Positions 16,385 through 25,459 are shown, counted from the first letter of the stretch. The stretch is DNA of 64,000 nucleotides from Lentimicrobiaceae bacterium (GCA_017993235.1 JAGONC010000001.1:66880-130879); one strand, 5' to 3'. The notes: generated by a model not told the origin, from the sequence alone. A program made the numbers and translations.

Positions 16385-16442
16385 CTGCAAGCTGCAAGCT
16401 GCTATTTCAAAGTTTAAGGCTTGAAGCTTGAGTCTTGTAGCT
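16385..16442. repeat. Simple inverted repeat at the ftsY/cysQ junction
   Basis: agctgcaagctgcaagctgc on the left and gcttgaagcttgagtcttgt on the right form imperfect complementary units. The right part encodes the C-terminal ~12 residues of CysQ (NSYKTQASSLKL), so the repeat replaces or extends that gene's end. Confidence 0.6.
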
Positions 16443-17240
16443 GTTAGCCACAAACTCCGGATTTACCAGATTCTCTTTATTATAGCAAAGACGGTCTCCG
16501 CTCGCGGCAACAATCACCCTTCCGCCTGCCGCTTCCACGATTGCCTGGCCGGCAGCCGTATCCCACTCGCAGGTTGGTCCAAACCGGGGATAGACATCGG
16601 CTGAGCCTTCCGCTATCAGGCAGAATTTCAACGAACTGCCCACGGATTTTACATCGACCTGACCATACTCCTTTTCAAGTGATTCGAGAAACGACTGTGT
16701 TTTCGGATTCGTATGAGAGCGGCTGGCCACTGCAGTGAATATCTGCCGCGACTGTTTTAAAGGCAGAGATCCGGCATGGGCCGGCAACGTGCCTGTATCC
16801 AGCCATGCAGGATCAATGGATGCATGATCGATCCGAAAGCTTCCCTTTCCAGCCATGCCCAGGTAGACCAGGTCCTGCACCGGTGCCAGGATGATGCCCG
16901 CAACGGGTACCTGATGATGGATCAGGGCAATGTTGACCGTGAATTCGCCATTGCGGTTGATGAACTCTTTGGTGCCGTCAAGGGGATCGACCAGCCAGAA
17001 ATGCTCCCAGTGTCTGCGTTCGTCCCAGGGGATTTCTCTTCCTTCTTCGCTGAGAACAGGGAGGCCGGTTCGATCCAGAAATTCCATGATGATTTTGTGC
17101 GACGCACGGTCGGCCAGGGTGAGAGGACTGCTATCGGCTTTGATCTCCACACCGAAGTCACGCTGCTGATAGATCGAAAGGATAGCCTGACCCGCTTTCA
17201 GAGCACTCCTTAGCGCTATCCATAAGTCGTTCATATTCAT
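16407..17240 (-). CDS. cysQ: 3'(2'),5'-bisphosphate nucleotidase CysQ
   Basis: A 277-residue inositol-monophosphatase-fold protein with the metal-site motifs SEEG (Glu65-Glu66), DPLDGTKEF (85-93) and WDTAAGQAIVEAAGG near the C-terminus. CysQ removes the 3'-phosphate from PAP/PAPS, a by-product of sulfate assimilation, using Mg2+. The gene is monocistronic between convergent ftsY and the uvrB end. Its last ~12 codons lie in a simple repeat. Confidence 0.9.
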   Translation of the reverse strand: MNMNDLWIALRSALKAGQAILSIYQQRDFGVEIKADSSPLTLADRASHKIIMEFLDRTGLPVLSEEGREIPWDERRHWEHFWLVDPLDGTKEFINRNGEFTVNIALIHHQVPVAGIILAPVQDLVYLGMAGKGSFRIDHASIDPAWLDTGTLPAHAGSLPLKQSRQIFTAVASRSHTNPKTQSFLESLEKEYGQVDVKSVGSSLKFCLIAEGSADVYPRFGPTCEWDTAAGQAIVEAAGGRVIVAASGDRLCYNKENLVNPEFVANSYKTQASSLKL

Positions 17241-17280
17241 TGTGTAATGTTTTTTCCTCTATCCGGGTATGCGTCCTGTT

Positions 17281-19326
17281 TTAACTTCTCCCCGGGTGGG
17301 GAGGGAGATGATCTTTCAGTCTTTCTTCCAGAGCGTACACTTCATCCCTGAACTTTGCCGCGGCGATGAAGTCGAGCTCCTTCACAGCAGCTTCCATTGA
17401 CTTGCGGGCTTTCTCAATGGCTTTGCGGACCTGGTCCTCATCCATATAGCTCACCACCGGATCGGCAGCCGCGTCCGTATATTCTTTTTCGATATAGGCT
17501 TTGGATAATTTGCCGGTCACGTCCACCACAGCCGTCTGCCCGAGGATAGCCTGGGCTGATTTTACGATCTGGCGCGGAGTGATGTGGTTCTCTTCATTGT
17601 ATTTAAGCTGTTTCTCGCGCCGGCGGTCGGTTTCTTCCATGGTTTTTTTCATGGAGTCGGTGATGGTATCTGCGTACATGATGACCCGGCTGTTCAGATG
17701 ACGCGCTGCCCTTCCGGCTGTCTGCGTCAGCGACCTGGCGGATCGCAGGAATCCTTCCTTGTCAGCGTCCAGAATCGCCACCAGGGACACTTCGGGAAGA
17801 TCCAGGCCTTCGCGCAGGAGGTTCACCCCCACCAGTACATCGAAAGCGCCCAGCCGCAGATCCCGCATGATCTCCACCCTGTCGAGGGTCTCGACCTCGG
17901 AATGGATATACCGGCATTTGATGTTCATTTTCTGCAGGTATTTCGTCAGCTCCTCGGCCATGCGCTTGGTCAGTGTGGTCACCAGTACCCGACTGCCCTG
18001 TTTGACCGTCTGATCGATCTCTTCCAGCAGGTCATCGATCTGGTTGAGGCTGGGGCGGATCTCGATGGTGGGATCCAGCAGACCCGTGGGGCGGATCAGC
18101 TGCTCTACCAGCACGCCCTCGCTCATGGTCAGCTCATAATCGGCAGGTGTGGCGGAAACAAAGATGACCTGGTTTATCAGGGCCTCGAACTCGTCGAATT
18201 TCAGCGGGCGGTTGTCCATGGCCGAGGGCAGTCGGAACCCATACTCCACCAGGGTTTGTTTCCTGCTTCGGTCGCCGCCGTACATGGCCCTGATCTGTGG
18301 AACGGTCACGTGGCTTTCATCAATGACCACCAGGAAATCATCGGGGAAATAATCCATAAGGCAGAAGGGTCGGGTGCCCGGATCCCGGCCGTCAAAATAC
18401 CGGGAATAATTCTCGATCCCGGAGCAGTATCCCAGTTCCCTCATCATTTCAATATCGTAGGACACTCTGTCCTCCAGTCTTTTCGCTTCCAGGTGCCTGC
18501 CATTTTCCTTGAAGTAATCCACCTGTTTGAACAGATCCTGCTGAATTTCAAACAGTGCCTCTTTCATCTTGTCCCTGGAGGTTATGAAGATATTGGCCGG
18601 AAAAAGGGTCTTGCTTTCAAAGCTTTCGATTCCCTGTCCGGTCACAGGATTAAAGGATTCAATAGCTTCAATCTGATCCCCGTCGAACACCACCCGGAAT
18701 GCATAATCCGCATAGGCCGGAAATATGTCGACCGTATCTCCCTTCACCCTGAAGGTACCCCGGTGAAAGTCCACTTCTGTACGGGAATACAGGGCGTCGA
18801 CCAGGCTGTGCAGGAACCGGTTTCGCCCCAGATTTGCACCGGTCTGGATATAAATGACGTTGGATGAGAAGTCATCGGGATTTCCTATTCCATAGATACA
18901 GGAGACAGACGATACCACGATGACGTCCCTGCGTCCGGAAAGAAGGGAGGATGAGGCACTCAGCCGTAATTTTTCAATTTCGTCATTGATCGACAGGTCC
19001 TTTTCAATATAGGTGTTGGTTACGGGTAAATACGCTTCGGGTTGATAGTAATCGTAATAGGATACAAAATATTCCACGGCGTTGTCGGGGAAGAACTGCT
19101 TGAATTCACCGTAAAGCTGGGCCGCGAGGGTTTTATTGTGGCTGAGGATCAGCGTGGGACGCTGAATCCGCGCGATGACATTGGCAATGGTGAATGTTTT
19201 ACCCGATCCCGTCACTCCCAGCAGTGTCTGGAAGGGATCTCCCCGTTCCAGCCCCTCCACCAGTTGCTGTATGGCTTCGGGCTGATCCCCGGTAGGTTCA
19301 AATTCGGAGGTTATGCGAAACAGCAT
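17281..19326 (-). CDS. uvrB: Excinuclease ABC subunit B
   Basis: A full-length 681-residue UvrB. Walker A GVTGSGKTF lies at residues 37-45, the damage-verifying beta-hairpin YYDYYQPEAYLP near residue 92-103, DESHV as the DEAD-like box, helicase motif VI (QTAGRAARH), and a C-terminal UVR motif for UvrC binding (about 635-672). UvrB loads on damaged DNA with UvrA in nucleotide excision repair. A -7 box TATTTTTG (19338-19331) sits 4 bp upstream of the ATG, so the mRNA may be leaderless. EEP and rhomboid genes lie upstream on the same strand. Confidence 0.96.
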   Translation of the reverse strand: MLFRITSEFEPTGDQPEAIQQLVEGLERGDPFQTLLGVTGSGKTFTIANVIARIQRPTLILSHNKTLAAQLYGEFKQFFPDNAVEYFVSYYDYYQPEAYLPVTNTYIEKDLSINDEIEKLRLSASSSLLSGRRDVIVVSSVSCIYGIGNPDDFSSNVIYIQTGANLGRNRFLHSLVDALYSRTEVDFHRGTFRVKGDTVDIFPAYADYAFRVVFDGDQIEAIESFNPVTGQGIESFESKTLFPANIFITSRDKMKEALFEIQQDLFKQVDYFKENGRHLEAKRLEDRVSYDIEMMRELGYCSGIENYSRYFDGRDPGTRPFCLMDYFPDDFLVVIDESHVTVPQIRAMYGGDRSRKQTLVEYGFRLPSAMDNRPLKFDEFEALINQVIFVSATPADYELTMSEGVLVEQLIRPTGLLDPTIEIRPSLNQIDDLLEEIDQTVKQGSRVLVTTLTKRMAEELTKYLQKMNIKCRYIHSEVETLDRVEIMRDLRLGAFDVLVGVNLLREGLDLPEVSLVAILDADKEGFLRSARSLTQTAGRAARHLNSRVIMYADTITDSMKKTMEETDRRREKQLKYNEENHITPRQIVKSAQAILGQTAVVDVTGKLSKAYIEKEYTDAAADPVVSYMDEDQVRKAIEKARKSMEAAVKELDFIAAAKFRDEVYALEERLKDHLPPHPGRS

Positions 19327-19340
19327 GGGACAAAAATAAC

Positions 19341-20492
19341 TTATTTGCCGGAAAGATCAGTGCCGGGGATCAAAACCCGAACCGAAACCGGATAGTGATC
19401 AGAAATGGATAACTTCTCAGTCTTATAGTTGCAGCAGGAGAACGACTTATCGGTCAGGATAAAATCGATCCGGAGGGGTATCAGGATGGCATTTCTGAAG
19501 GTTGAAGCAAATCCGCGTCCGCATTCGCAGAACACATCCTTCATTCCTTTTTTTAGCTGCCGGTAGGTGAACGAGGTGGGTGTGACGTTAAAATCGCCGC
19601 AAAGGATCATGGGGTAAGGACACAGGTTCATATGTTCCCTTAACAGGGTGACCTGACCGACCTTTTTCTGATAGGCATCCTTCAGCTTTTTGAAAATGGA
19701 AGCAGAACCTTTCGAAATATCCTGATCCATTCTTCCCGGGGTGGTTATGTTTTTAACGAAGTCGTAATCTTTACGATGGAAATACACCGATTCAAGATGG
19801 ACATTGTAAATTCTCACCGTATCCGCATCATGGATCAGAATATCCGTATAAATGGAAAAAGCCTTGCTCCTGTTGTCGCGCAGGGTACCCGTATTTAATA
19901 CCGGAAAACGGGAAAAGATGATCAAGCCGTTCGTTTTTGTCGGATTGCTTTTATAATAGTTGCTCAGGTAATGGTATGGCAGCTCCATGCGTTCGCCCAG
20001 TGCTTTTATTTCATTCAGGTGATCTGTTCCAGTGGTGGTGAATTCCTGCATGCAGACAAGCTGTGCATCTGCCAGATCCAGAAAATCGTATATAGCGTCC
20101 TTCGACGGGTTGCTTTTATTGGGGAGCGGGTTCTCCGTCAGGTTATGCGTATTGAACGAAATGATTTTGATCCCCTGGCTGTCCGAAACAATCGTACAAC
20201 GATGTCCAGGCTGAATGTAGGGAGTATGCCGTGGTATCCCTGCCAGCAGAAGGATCAGGGAGATTAATAGATACCATTTACCAGCGATCATCCAGATCAG
20301 GACAAAAGCGCCGTTCAGCAGTACCAGGTAAGGATAAGCAAGGCCGAAGAAAGCAGGTATCAGAAATTTCTCGGGATTAATGAACGGAGCTGCATAGGCA
20401 ACCAGCAATGCAAGAACCAGCACCAGATTGATAAAAAGGAGAATGCCCCTGAATATCCCTGTCTTTTTTCGCTGTTTTTTTTTCCTGGTCAC
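19341..20492 (-). CDS. Membrane-anchored endonuclease/exonuclease/phosphatase family protein
   Basis: A 383-residue protein with three N-terminal membrane segments (about residues 12-33, 40-62 and 66-84) and a C-terminal EEP domain. Catalytic motifs visible: NTHNL, MQEF (metal Glu), GDFNVTP (Asp/Asn), and SDHYPV (Asp-His) near the C-terminus. The catalytic domain would face the periplasm. Substrate is unknown (DNA, lipid phosphate and other phosphodiesters occur in this fold). The start overlaps the upstream rhomboid stop by 4 bp, so it is translationally linked to the rhomboid pair. Confidence 0.86.
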   Translation of the reverse strand: MTRKKKQRKKTGIFRGILLFINLVLVLALLVAYAAPFINPEKFLIPAFFGLAYPYLVLLNGAFVLIWMIAGKWYLLISLILLLAGIPRHTPYIQPGHRCTIVSDSQGIKIISFNTHNLTENPLPNKSNPSKDAIYDFLDLADAQLVCMQEFTTTGTDHLNEIKALGERMELPYHYLSNYYKSNPTKTNGLIIFSRFPVLNTGTLRDNRSKAFSIYTDILIHDADTVRIYNVHLESVYFHRKDYDFVKNITTPGRMDQDISKGSASIFKKLKDAYQKKVGQVTLLREHMNLCPYPMILCGDFNVTPTSFTYRQLKKGMKDVFCECGRGFASTFRNAILIPLRIDFILTDKSFSCCNYKTEKLSISDHYPVSVRVLIPGTDLSGK

Positions 20493-21427
20493 TGATCTTT
20501 ATTGCTTGCTTTAAAAAGAAGTTCTTTTTCTTCCTTTGTAAGGCTATCGTACCCAGAACGGGAAATCTTTTCTAAAATTATATCGATCTTCCTTTGCTTT
20601 TCAACTTTCATGCGGTTGTATTCCTCATCCGTCACCGGTCTTCGGTCTTCCGGCTTCTTTTTGTAGTAGATGATTTTTGGTTTACGCTTAAACCATTGGG
20701 ATATATTCCTGATCCCATACCAGTTGATCAGCAGAGGGTTAGGGTGCCCATTTTTCAGCAGGATGATAGACAGATAGCCCCAGAAAGCTCCTCCAAGGTG
20801 GGCAATATGTCCTCCCGGGTTGCCCCGCTCGATGCTCAGAATATCCAGGATAACAAACAGGATGGCAATATATTTAAGTTTTATTCTTCCGAAAAACAGG
20901 AGATTGACGCTATAATCCGGCACGTATGTAGCGATGGCGATCAGGATGGCCAGGACTGCCGCAGAGGATCCCAGGGCAACCGAAAGGTCCACACTATCAC
21001 GAAATACCGGAAAAATATTAAAAGCTGCGATGTAAAACAGGGCACCGATAAGGCCACCCCAGACATAGGTGTTTACAAGGCGTTTCTCGTCGAGGTATTC
21101 CATGAAGATCCGTCCGCCAAAGTACAGCATGATCATGTTCAGCAGGATGTGCAGGAAATTTTCCTGAGTGAACATATAGGTGAAGAGTGTCCAGGGTTTC
21201 TGTGCCAGGGCATCCAGATGGGAAGGAACGGCCAGCCACCGTGTGATCCTTGTCGCCCCTGCGATCCCTTCCATTTCGATGTTTATCGTAAATAGCCACA
21301 GAAACAGGTTGATTACGTTAACGGCTATGAAGACGGCGATATTGATGATGATCAGGTTGGACAACGCAGACCGTTTCCTGAAGAACGAGCGAAATGAATC
21401 AAAGGGGGAGGAATAAAGGGAAGGCAT
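20489..21427 (-). CDS. Rhomboid family intramembrane protease (second of pair)
   Basis: A 312-residue polytopic protein. Rhomboid features: an HILLNM motif in TM2 after the ENF loop, candidate nucleophile Ser in ALGSSAAVLAI, and catalytic His in HIAHLGGAFWGY. The motif reads GSSA instead of the usual GxSG, a mild deviation. The C-terminal ~70 residues are a charged cytoplasmic tail with RPVTDEEYNRMKVEKQRKID and the KEEKELLFKAS motif, typical of a Bacteroidota DUF6576-like tail. It is encoded 4 bp after the first rhomboid and overlaps the EEP gene. Confidence 0.85.
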   Translation of the reverse strand: MPSLYSSPFDSFRSFFRKRSALSNLIIINIAVFIAVNVINLFLWLFTINIEMEGIAGATRITRWLAVPSHLDALAQKPWTLFTYMFTQENFLHILLNMIMLYFGGRIFMEYLDEKRLVNTYVWGGLIGALFYIAAFNIFPVFRDSVDLSVALGSSAAVLAILIAIATYVPDYSVNLLFFGRIKLKYIAILFVILDILSIERGNPGGHIAHLGGAFWGYLSIILLKNGHPNPLLINWYGIRNISQWFKRKPKIIYYKKKPEDRRPVTDEEYNRMKVEKQRKIDIILEKISRSGYDSLTKEEKELLFKASNKDQ

Positions 21428-21431
21428 TGTC

Positions 21432-22256
21432 TTAGCTGTACCGAATTCGTTTGTTCCAATATTTGATCAGGAAAAAGCCAAAGAGCATGCCACCGAGATG
21501 GGCAAAATGGGCCACGTTGTCGCCCGGATTATTGGAAATACCAAGGTAGATTTCAAGAGCCCCGTAGGCTATGACGAAATATTTGGCTTTGACGGGTATG
21601 GCGAAAAAAATGTACAGGAGTGAATTGGGAAACATCATACCAAAGGCAAGCAGGATGCCGAAGATGGCCCCCGATGCACCGACGGTGGGGATATCCATTT
21701 TGAGCTGGATCAGCTCATGAATGTAGGAAAGTGAATTCTGGATCATCTCACTATCCGAAGGCTGAGCGTTCCATGAAGTGACGAATCCGCTGATCTGATT
21801 GAAGTACAGCGGAAAATGTTCTTTGACAAAGGCCACGAAGGCATCAGGCCCGGGTGATGATAAATAGTCATTGACATCTCTTTCTATGCCATTAAATCCG
21901 ATCCAGGTGACGAATGTCTGAATCAGGGCGGCTCCAATGCCGGTCACCATATAGTAAGTCAGAAAACGCTTTCCTCCCCAGACATTTTCAAGGACATTGC
22001 CAAACATCCATAATGCAAACATATTGAAGAAGATATGCGAAAATCCGCCATGCATGAACATATAGCTGATGAACTGGAAAGGATTGAATTTATCTGACTG
22101 AACATAATGAAGGCCGAGATAATCGACCAGATTCAGGTCAAAGGCATAACCCACGGCATAGGTGGCCATGAACATCAACACATTGATGATGATCAGGTTC
22201 TTTACGACAGGTGGTAGCACCCTGAAACCTGTTGGCCGGTATTGTTCGTATGCCAT
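21432..22256 (-). CDS. Rhomboid family intramembrane serine protease (first of pair)
   Basis: A 274-residue rhomboid protease with the canonical set: HIFFNMFALWMFG (TM2), nucleophile Ser in the GASGAIFGIL motif (TM4), and His in HFAHLGGMLFGF (TM6). A large insertion between TM3 and TM4 (about residues 120-180, IGFNGIERDVNDYLSSPGP onward) is probably periplasmic. It cleaves single-pass membrane proteins within the bilayer; substrates are unknown. It lies 15 bp after the mutL stop, in a run mutL-rhomboid-rhomboid-EEP. Confidence 0.9.
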   Translation of the reverse strand: MAYEQYRPTGFRVLPPVVKNLIIINVLMFMATYAVGYAFDLNLVDYLGLHYVQSDKFNPFQFISYMFMHGGFSHIFFNMFALWMFGNVLENVWGGKRFLTYYMVTGIGAALIQTFVTWIGFNGIERDVNDYLSSPGPDAFVAFVKEHFPLYFNQISGFVTSWNAQPSDSEMIQNSLSYIHELIQLKMDIPTVGASGAIFGILLAFGMMFPNSLLYIFFAIPVKAKYFVIAYGALEIYLGISNNPGDNVAHFAHLGGMLFGFFLIKYWNKRIRYS

Positions 22257-22271
22257 ACTATTCGGTTACTT

Positions 22272-24038
22272 TTATTTAAATCGCCTGGCCATCTCTTCAA
22301 AGGTCAGTAGGATGTACGTTTTTCTTCCGTCGGGTCCCATCTCCGGGACATCACATCCAAACAACTCATCGATCAGATGGTTCATTTCAGCCTCGGACAA
22401 CTTTCTCCCTGCTTTCAGGGCCTGTTGCCCGGATAATGAGCGAGCAAAATTAATCTTTTTATCCTGTACCAGGTCTTCTTTATTTTTTTTGAAATTCTCC
22501 AGTACGGTTTCGATCAATTCTTCGATATTCTGGTTTTCCATACCAGCCGGTACACCCGTAATGACGAACAGGTTCGTGCCAAACTCGCTGATCTCAAAAC
22601 CTATGTGTCGGATCTCGGCCAACAGGGAATTGATCAACTCAAAGTCCTGAGGCGACAGATGCAGGGTCTGGGGGTAGAGCAGTTGCTGGGACACGGCTTT
22701 GTGCTGCGAAAACAGGTGCAGGTAACGTTCAAAAAGGATACGTTCATGCGCTACCTGCTGGTCAATGATCAGCATTCCTGATTTCATAGCGGAAACGATG
22801 AATTGATCATGGATCTGTATTGCCGTCCGTGTATCCTTGACTTCCGGATCAGATGTGTCGTAAAGTTTTTCCCAGTTTCGGGTATCCGTTTTCTGAGGCG
22901 GGAATGGTGATTTCCCGGAGGCAGGCTGCCTGTAAAAGGGATTATAATCCGGATCGGTGGTGATGACCGGTTGTTTTATCACACTGCCTGCCGGTGGTGG
23001 CGAGAAGGAGAGACTTTGTTCCTGTTCAAAATCGAGTGATGGGGTAAGGTTATGGATACCCAGGGCTTTTTTGACTGCAGCTTTTAAAACCGTGTAAATG
23101 AGTTGTTGATGTAAAAAATTGACCTCGATCTTCGTCGGGTGGATGTTCACATCGATGGTTGCCGGATCAACTTCGAGCATGATGAAATACGAGGGGAACG
23201 ATTCGTCAGGGATCAGTTCCTCATAGGCGTCTTCCACCGCGTGATGCAGGTAGGGATGACGGATGTAACGGCGGTTGACGAAGAAGTACTGTTCTCCGCG
23301 GGTCTTCCGGGCAAACTGTGGCTTCCCGATAAAGCCCCCGATCCTGATCAGTTCAGTGCTTTCTTCCAGCGGCACCAGCCGTTCATTGTACGGGGATCCA
23401 AAAATATTTACCAGCCGGGTTCTCAGGTTAGTGACCAGCAAATGGTAGATGATCCGGTTATCATGATAAAAGGAAAGGGTGATCTCGGGATGAGCTATTG
23501 CCAGACGCTGGAATTCCTCCATCAGGTTTCGGAATTCTACCGCATCTGATTTCAGGAATTTTCGTCGTGCAGGAACATTATAGAAAAGATTCTTTACCGC
23601 TATGGAGGTACCATTATTGAATCCGCACAGGGTCTGTTCCCTGACCTGTGAACCTTCGATCAGGATACAGGTCCCGGTTTCATCTTCCACCCTTTTGGTT
23701 TTCAGTTCCACTTGGGCGACGGCTGCGATGGAGGCCAGTGCTTCACCCCTGAATCCCATGGTGCGTATGGCAAACAGATCATTTGCATCCCTTATCTTGG
23801 AGGTGGCGTGCCTTTCGAAGCACATCCGGGCATCGGTCGGACTCATCCCACAGCCATTATCCGTCACCTGGATGAGCGTCCGGCCTGAATCACGGATCAC
23901 CACATGAATATCGGTGGCGCCCGCGTCAATGCTGTTTTCCAGGATTTCTTTCAGGGCCGATGCCGGCCGCTGGATCACTTCGCCTGCAGCGATCTGGTTG
24001 GCGACGCCATCCGGTAATAGCTTGACGATATCAGCCAT
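22272..24038 (-). CDS. mutL: DNA mismatch repair protein MutL
   Basis: A 588-residue MutL from the ATG at 24038 (MADIVKLLPDGVANQIAAGE), which overlaps the upstream stop as TAATG; the frame is open further upstream, but that part duplicates the preceding gene. The GHKL ATPase motifs are clear: ENSIDAGA, TDNGCGM and GFRGEALASI. The C-terminal domain has DQQVAHERILFE where endonuclease MutLs have DQHA-x2-E-x4-E, and GPDGRK in place of CPHGRP, so nicking activity is uncertain. MutL couples MutS mismatch recognition to repair. Confidence 0.94.
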   Translation of the reverse strand: MADIVKLLPDGVANQIAAGEVIQRPASALKEILENSIDAGATDIHVVIRDSGRTLIQVTDNGCGMSPTDARMCFERHATSKIRDANDLFAIRTMGFRGEALASIAAVAQVELKTKRVEDETGTCILIEGSQVREQTLCGFNNGTSIAVKNLFYNVPARRKFLKSDAVEFRNLMEEFQRLAIAHPEITLSFYHDNRIIYHLLVTNLRTRLVNIFGSPYNERLVPLEESTELIRIGGFIGKPQFARKTRGEQYFFVNRRYIRHPYLHHAVEDAYEELIPDESFPSYFIMLEVDPATIDVNIHPTKIEVNFLHQQLIYTVLKAAVKKALGIHNLTPSLDFEQEQSLSFSPPPAGSVIKQPVITTDPDYNPFYRQPASGKSPFPPQKTDTRNWEKLYDTSDPEVKDTRTAIQIHDQFIVSAMKSGMLIIDQQVAHERILFERYLHLFSQHKAVSQQLLYPQTLHLSPQDFELINSLLAEIRHIGFEISEFGTNLFVITGVPAGMENQNIEELIETVLENFKKNKEDLVQDKKINFARSLSGQQALKAGRKLSEAEMNHLIDELFGCDVPEMGPDGRKTYILLTFEEMARRFK

Positions 24039-24307
24039 TATTTCCGGAGGAATAAGAGATAGATCAATAGGAAGGCAAGCAGAATGAAGATGATCAGCCG
24101 CTGTGAACTGGCTTTTCTTCTGGATTCCCTTCGGCCATCTCTCCACCTCTGCTGCATCTGCGACCTGAGCCTTAATTCCGGATCACTTGAATCCGTCAAC
24201 CCCAGTTCTCTCTTTCGCTGCTCAAGCTCATCTTTCTTCGGATCATAATACCTTGGCTTGATCTCGAATTGCTTGGGTTTAGGGGTATGGAAGAATTTAA
24301 AAGCCAT
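24038..24307 (-). CDS. Small basic single-pass membrane protein
   Basis: An 89-residue protein with a charged N-terminal part (KPKQFEIKPRYYDPKKDELE), an Arg-rich stretch (QRWRDGRRESRRKASSQ) and one C-terminal membrane helix (LIIFILLAFLLIYLLFLRK). I do not know a named family, though the same type of gene is often seen in front of mutL in Bacteroidota. Its stop overlaps the mutL ATG by one base (TAATG), which supports that both are real. Topology would place the basic part in the cytoplasm. Function unknown. Confidence 0.75.
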   Translation of the reverse strand: MAFKFFHTPKPKQFEIKPRYYDPKKDELEQRKRELGLTDSSDPELRLRSQMQQRWRDGRRESRRKASSQRLIIFILLAFLLIYLLFLRK

Positions 24308-24324
24308 GGATCCATTATTTTGAG

Positions 24325-24332
24325 CAAAAATA
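24325..24332 (-). promoter_or_regulatory. Candidate -7 box upstream of the mutL operon
   Basis: TATTTTTG on the minus strand, 17 bp upstream of the ATG at 24307, matches TAnnTTTG. No clear -33 element is seen. It would drive the 89-aa gene, mutL, both rhomboids and the EEP gene. Confidence 0.4.
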
Positions 24333-24382
24333 GCAAATTTTTCCTGAGTTGGCTACGGGATCAATGGATCATTTCAGAGAAA

Positions 24383-24883
24383 CTACCATCGGTTATACCT
24401 GATTTTACCCCAGTCAAAATCACTTTTCGGAGGTTTGTGTTCTGCCGGGTGACCAATGGCAATCAGTGCGACGGGAACAATATGATCCGGCAAGTTGAAG
24501 AGATCTTTCATGGCTTTCATCCGATCTTCTTTCGGGTAAACACCCAGCCAGACAGAGCCAAGTCCCAGATCGGCAGTGGTCACAAGTACGTTTTCTGTGG
24601 CAGCAGCGCAGTTCAGTGCGATGTAGCCGATATTGTTTTCAACCTGCAGGTCACCACAGACCAGGATGGCCAGGCTTGCCTCCCTGGTCATGGTCGCATA
24701 GGGATGGAAATCAGGTATCTTATCCAGTTGTTCTCTTTCGGTTACCGCGATGAAATGCCAGGATTGCGTGTTACGAGCCGAAGGAGCGCACAATCCCGCT
24801 TTCAGCAGGATCTTTACCTGATCGTCGGTGATGGGCTCAGGGGTAAATTTCCGGATGCTTCTCCTTGAAAATACAGGGTTCAT
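24383..24883 (-). CDS. Nitroreductase family protein
   Basis: A 166-residue FMN-dependent nitroreductase-fold protein. The N-terminal FSRRSIRKF motif binds the FMN phosphate; APSARNTQSWHF and the C-terminal LGSVWLGVYP and PVALIAIGHPAE motifs are typical. Such enzymes reduce nitro compounds, quinones or flavins with NAD(P)H as dimers in the cytoplasm. The natural substrate is unknown. It lies 22 bp downstream of the DUF6580 gene on the same strand. Confidence 0.9.
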   Translation of the reverse strand: MNPVFSRRSIRKFTPEPITDDQVKILLKAGLCAPSARNTQSWHFIAVTEREQLDKIPDFHPYATMTREASLAILVCGDLQVENNIGYIALNCAAATENVLVTTADLGLGSVWLGVYPKEDRMKAMKDLFNLPDHIVPVALIAIGHPAEHKPPKSDFDWGKIRYNRW

Positions 24884-24904
24884 ATTGGCCTGCTTTTTAT
24901 GGGA

Positions 24905-25459
24905 TCAGTCCCTGGCCAGGGCAGGAAACCGCTGCCCCAATAAATAAAGGCTTCCAAAAAGTACGGTATTGTAAAAAAGGCTTCCCAGTACCTCATTGAG
25001 GAAAAAGGAAATGCCGTAACTACCATCATTGAAGAACACCAGACCGGCAATGTAACACTGGATCAACCCCGCAAAAGTATCCGGATAGAGAGGACTGGCC
25101 AGCCAGGCTCCGAAATTGGTCACCAGAAAGAATAATACTGAGGAGAGCAGGGAAGCACCGGCTACATTAAAAAGGTTAATATTCCGTTTGAGCAGGAGAC
25201 CGATACCAACGGTGATCATAAAACCCGCATACACCCAGCCCATCATGGAATGGAATCCCAGGAACAGGTCACTGATGAACAGAGCGATCAGCGGTACCAG
25301 AAAAGCAAGATATTTTTTATTCAGGCAAGCTCCGCCGAAAAGTGCTATGGCAGCCACAGGCGTAAAATTGGGCCAGTGAGGAACCAGCCGGAACAGGGCT
25401 GCTGCCAGGATGATTGCTGCAATAACTGCAAAACGGGGAGTGAAGGTCATTTTTACCAT
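24905..25459 (-). CDS. DUF6580 family membrane protein
   Basis: A ~184-residue hydrophobic protein with about five membrane segments. The pattern RLVPHWPNFTPVAAIALFGG, then YLAFLVPLIALFISD and LFFLVTNFGAWL identifies DUF6580. The fold resembles the small ECF-transporter S components, so vitamin or metal-related uptake has been suggested for such proteins; no energising module lies nearby. The start is taken at ATG 25459 (MVKMTFTPRF); an upstream ATG at 25498 would add a charged, non-conserved stretch. Confidence 0.8.
   Translation of the reverse strand: MVKMTFTPRFAVIAAIILAAALFRLVPHWPNFTPVAAIALFGGACLNKKYLAFLVPLIALFISDLFLGFHSMMGWVYAGFMITVGIGLLLKRNINLFNVAGASLLSSVLFFLVTNFGAWLASPLYPDTFAGLIQCYIAGLVFFNDGSYGISFFLNEVLGSLFYNTVLFGSLYLLGQRFPALARD

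Noticed and set aside
17584-18867. 427-codon ORF antisense to uvrB
   Set aside because: It is the mirror of a strongly conserved gene, has no family resemblance and no promoter or start context.
24039-24146. Upstream extension of mutL
   Set aside because: These codons overlap the 89-aa gene in another frame, and MutL homology starts at MADIVKLLP.
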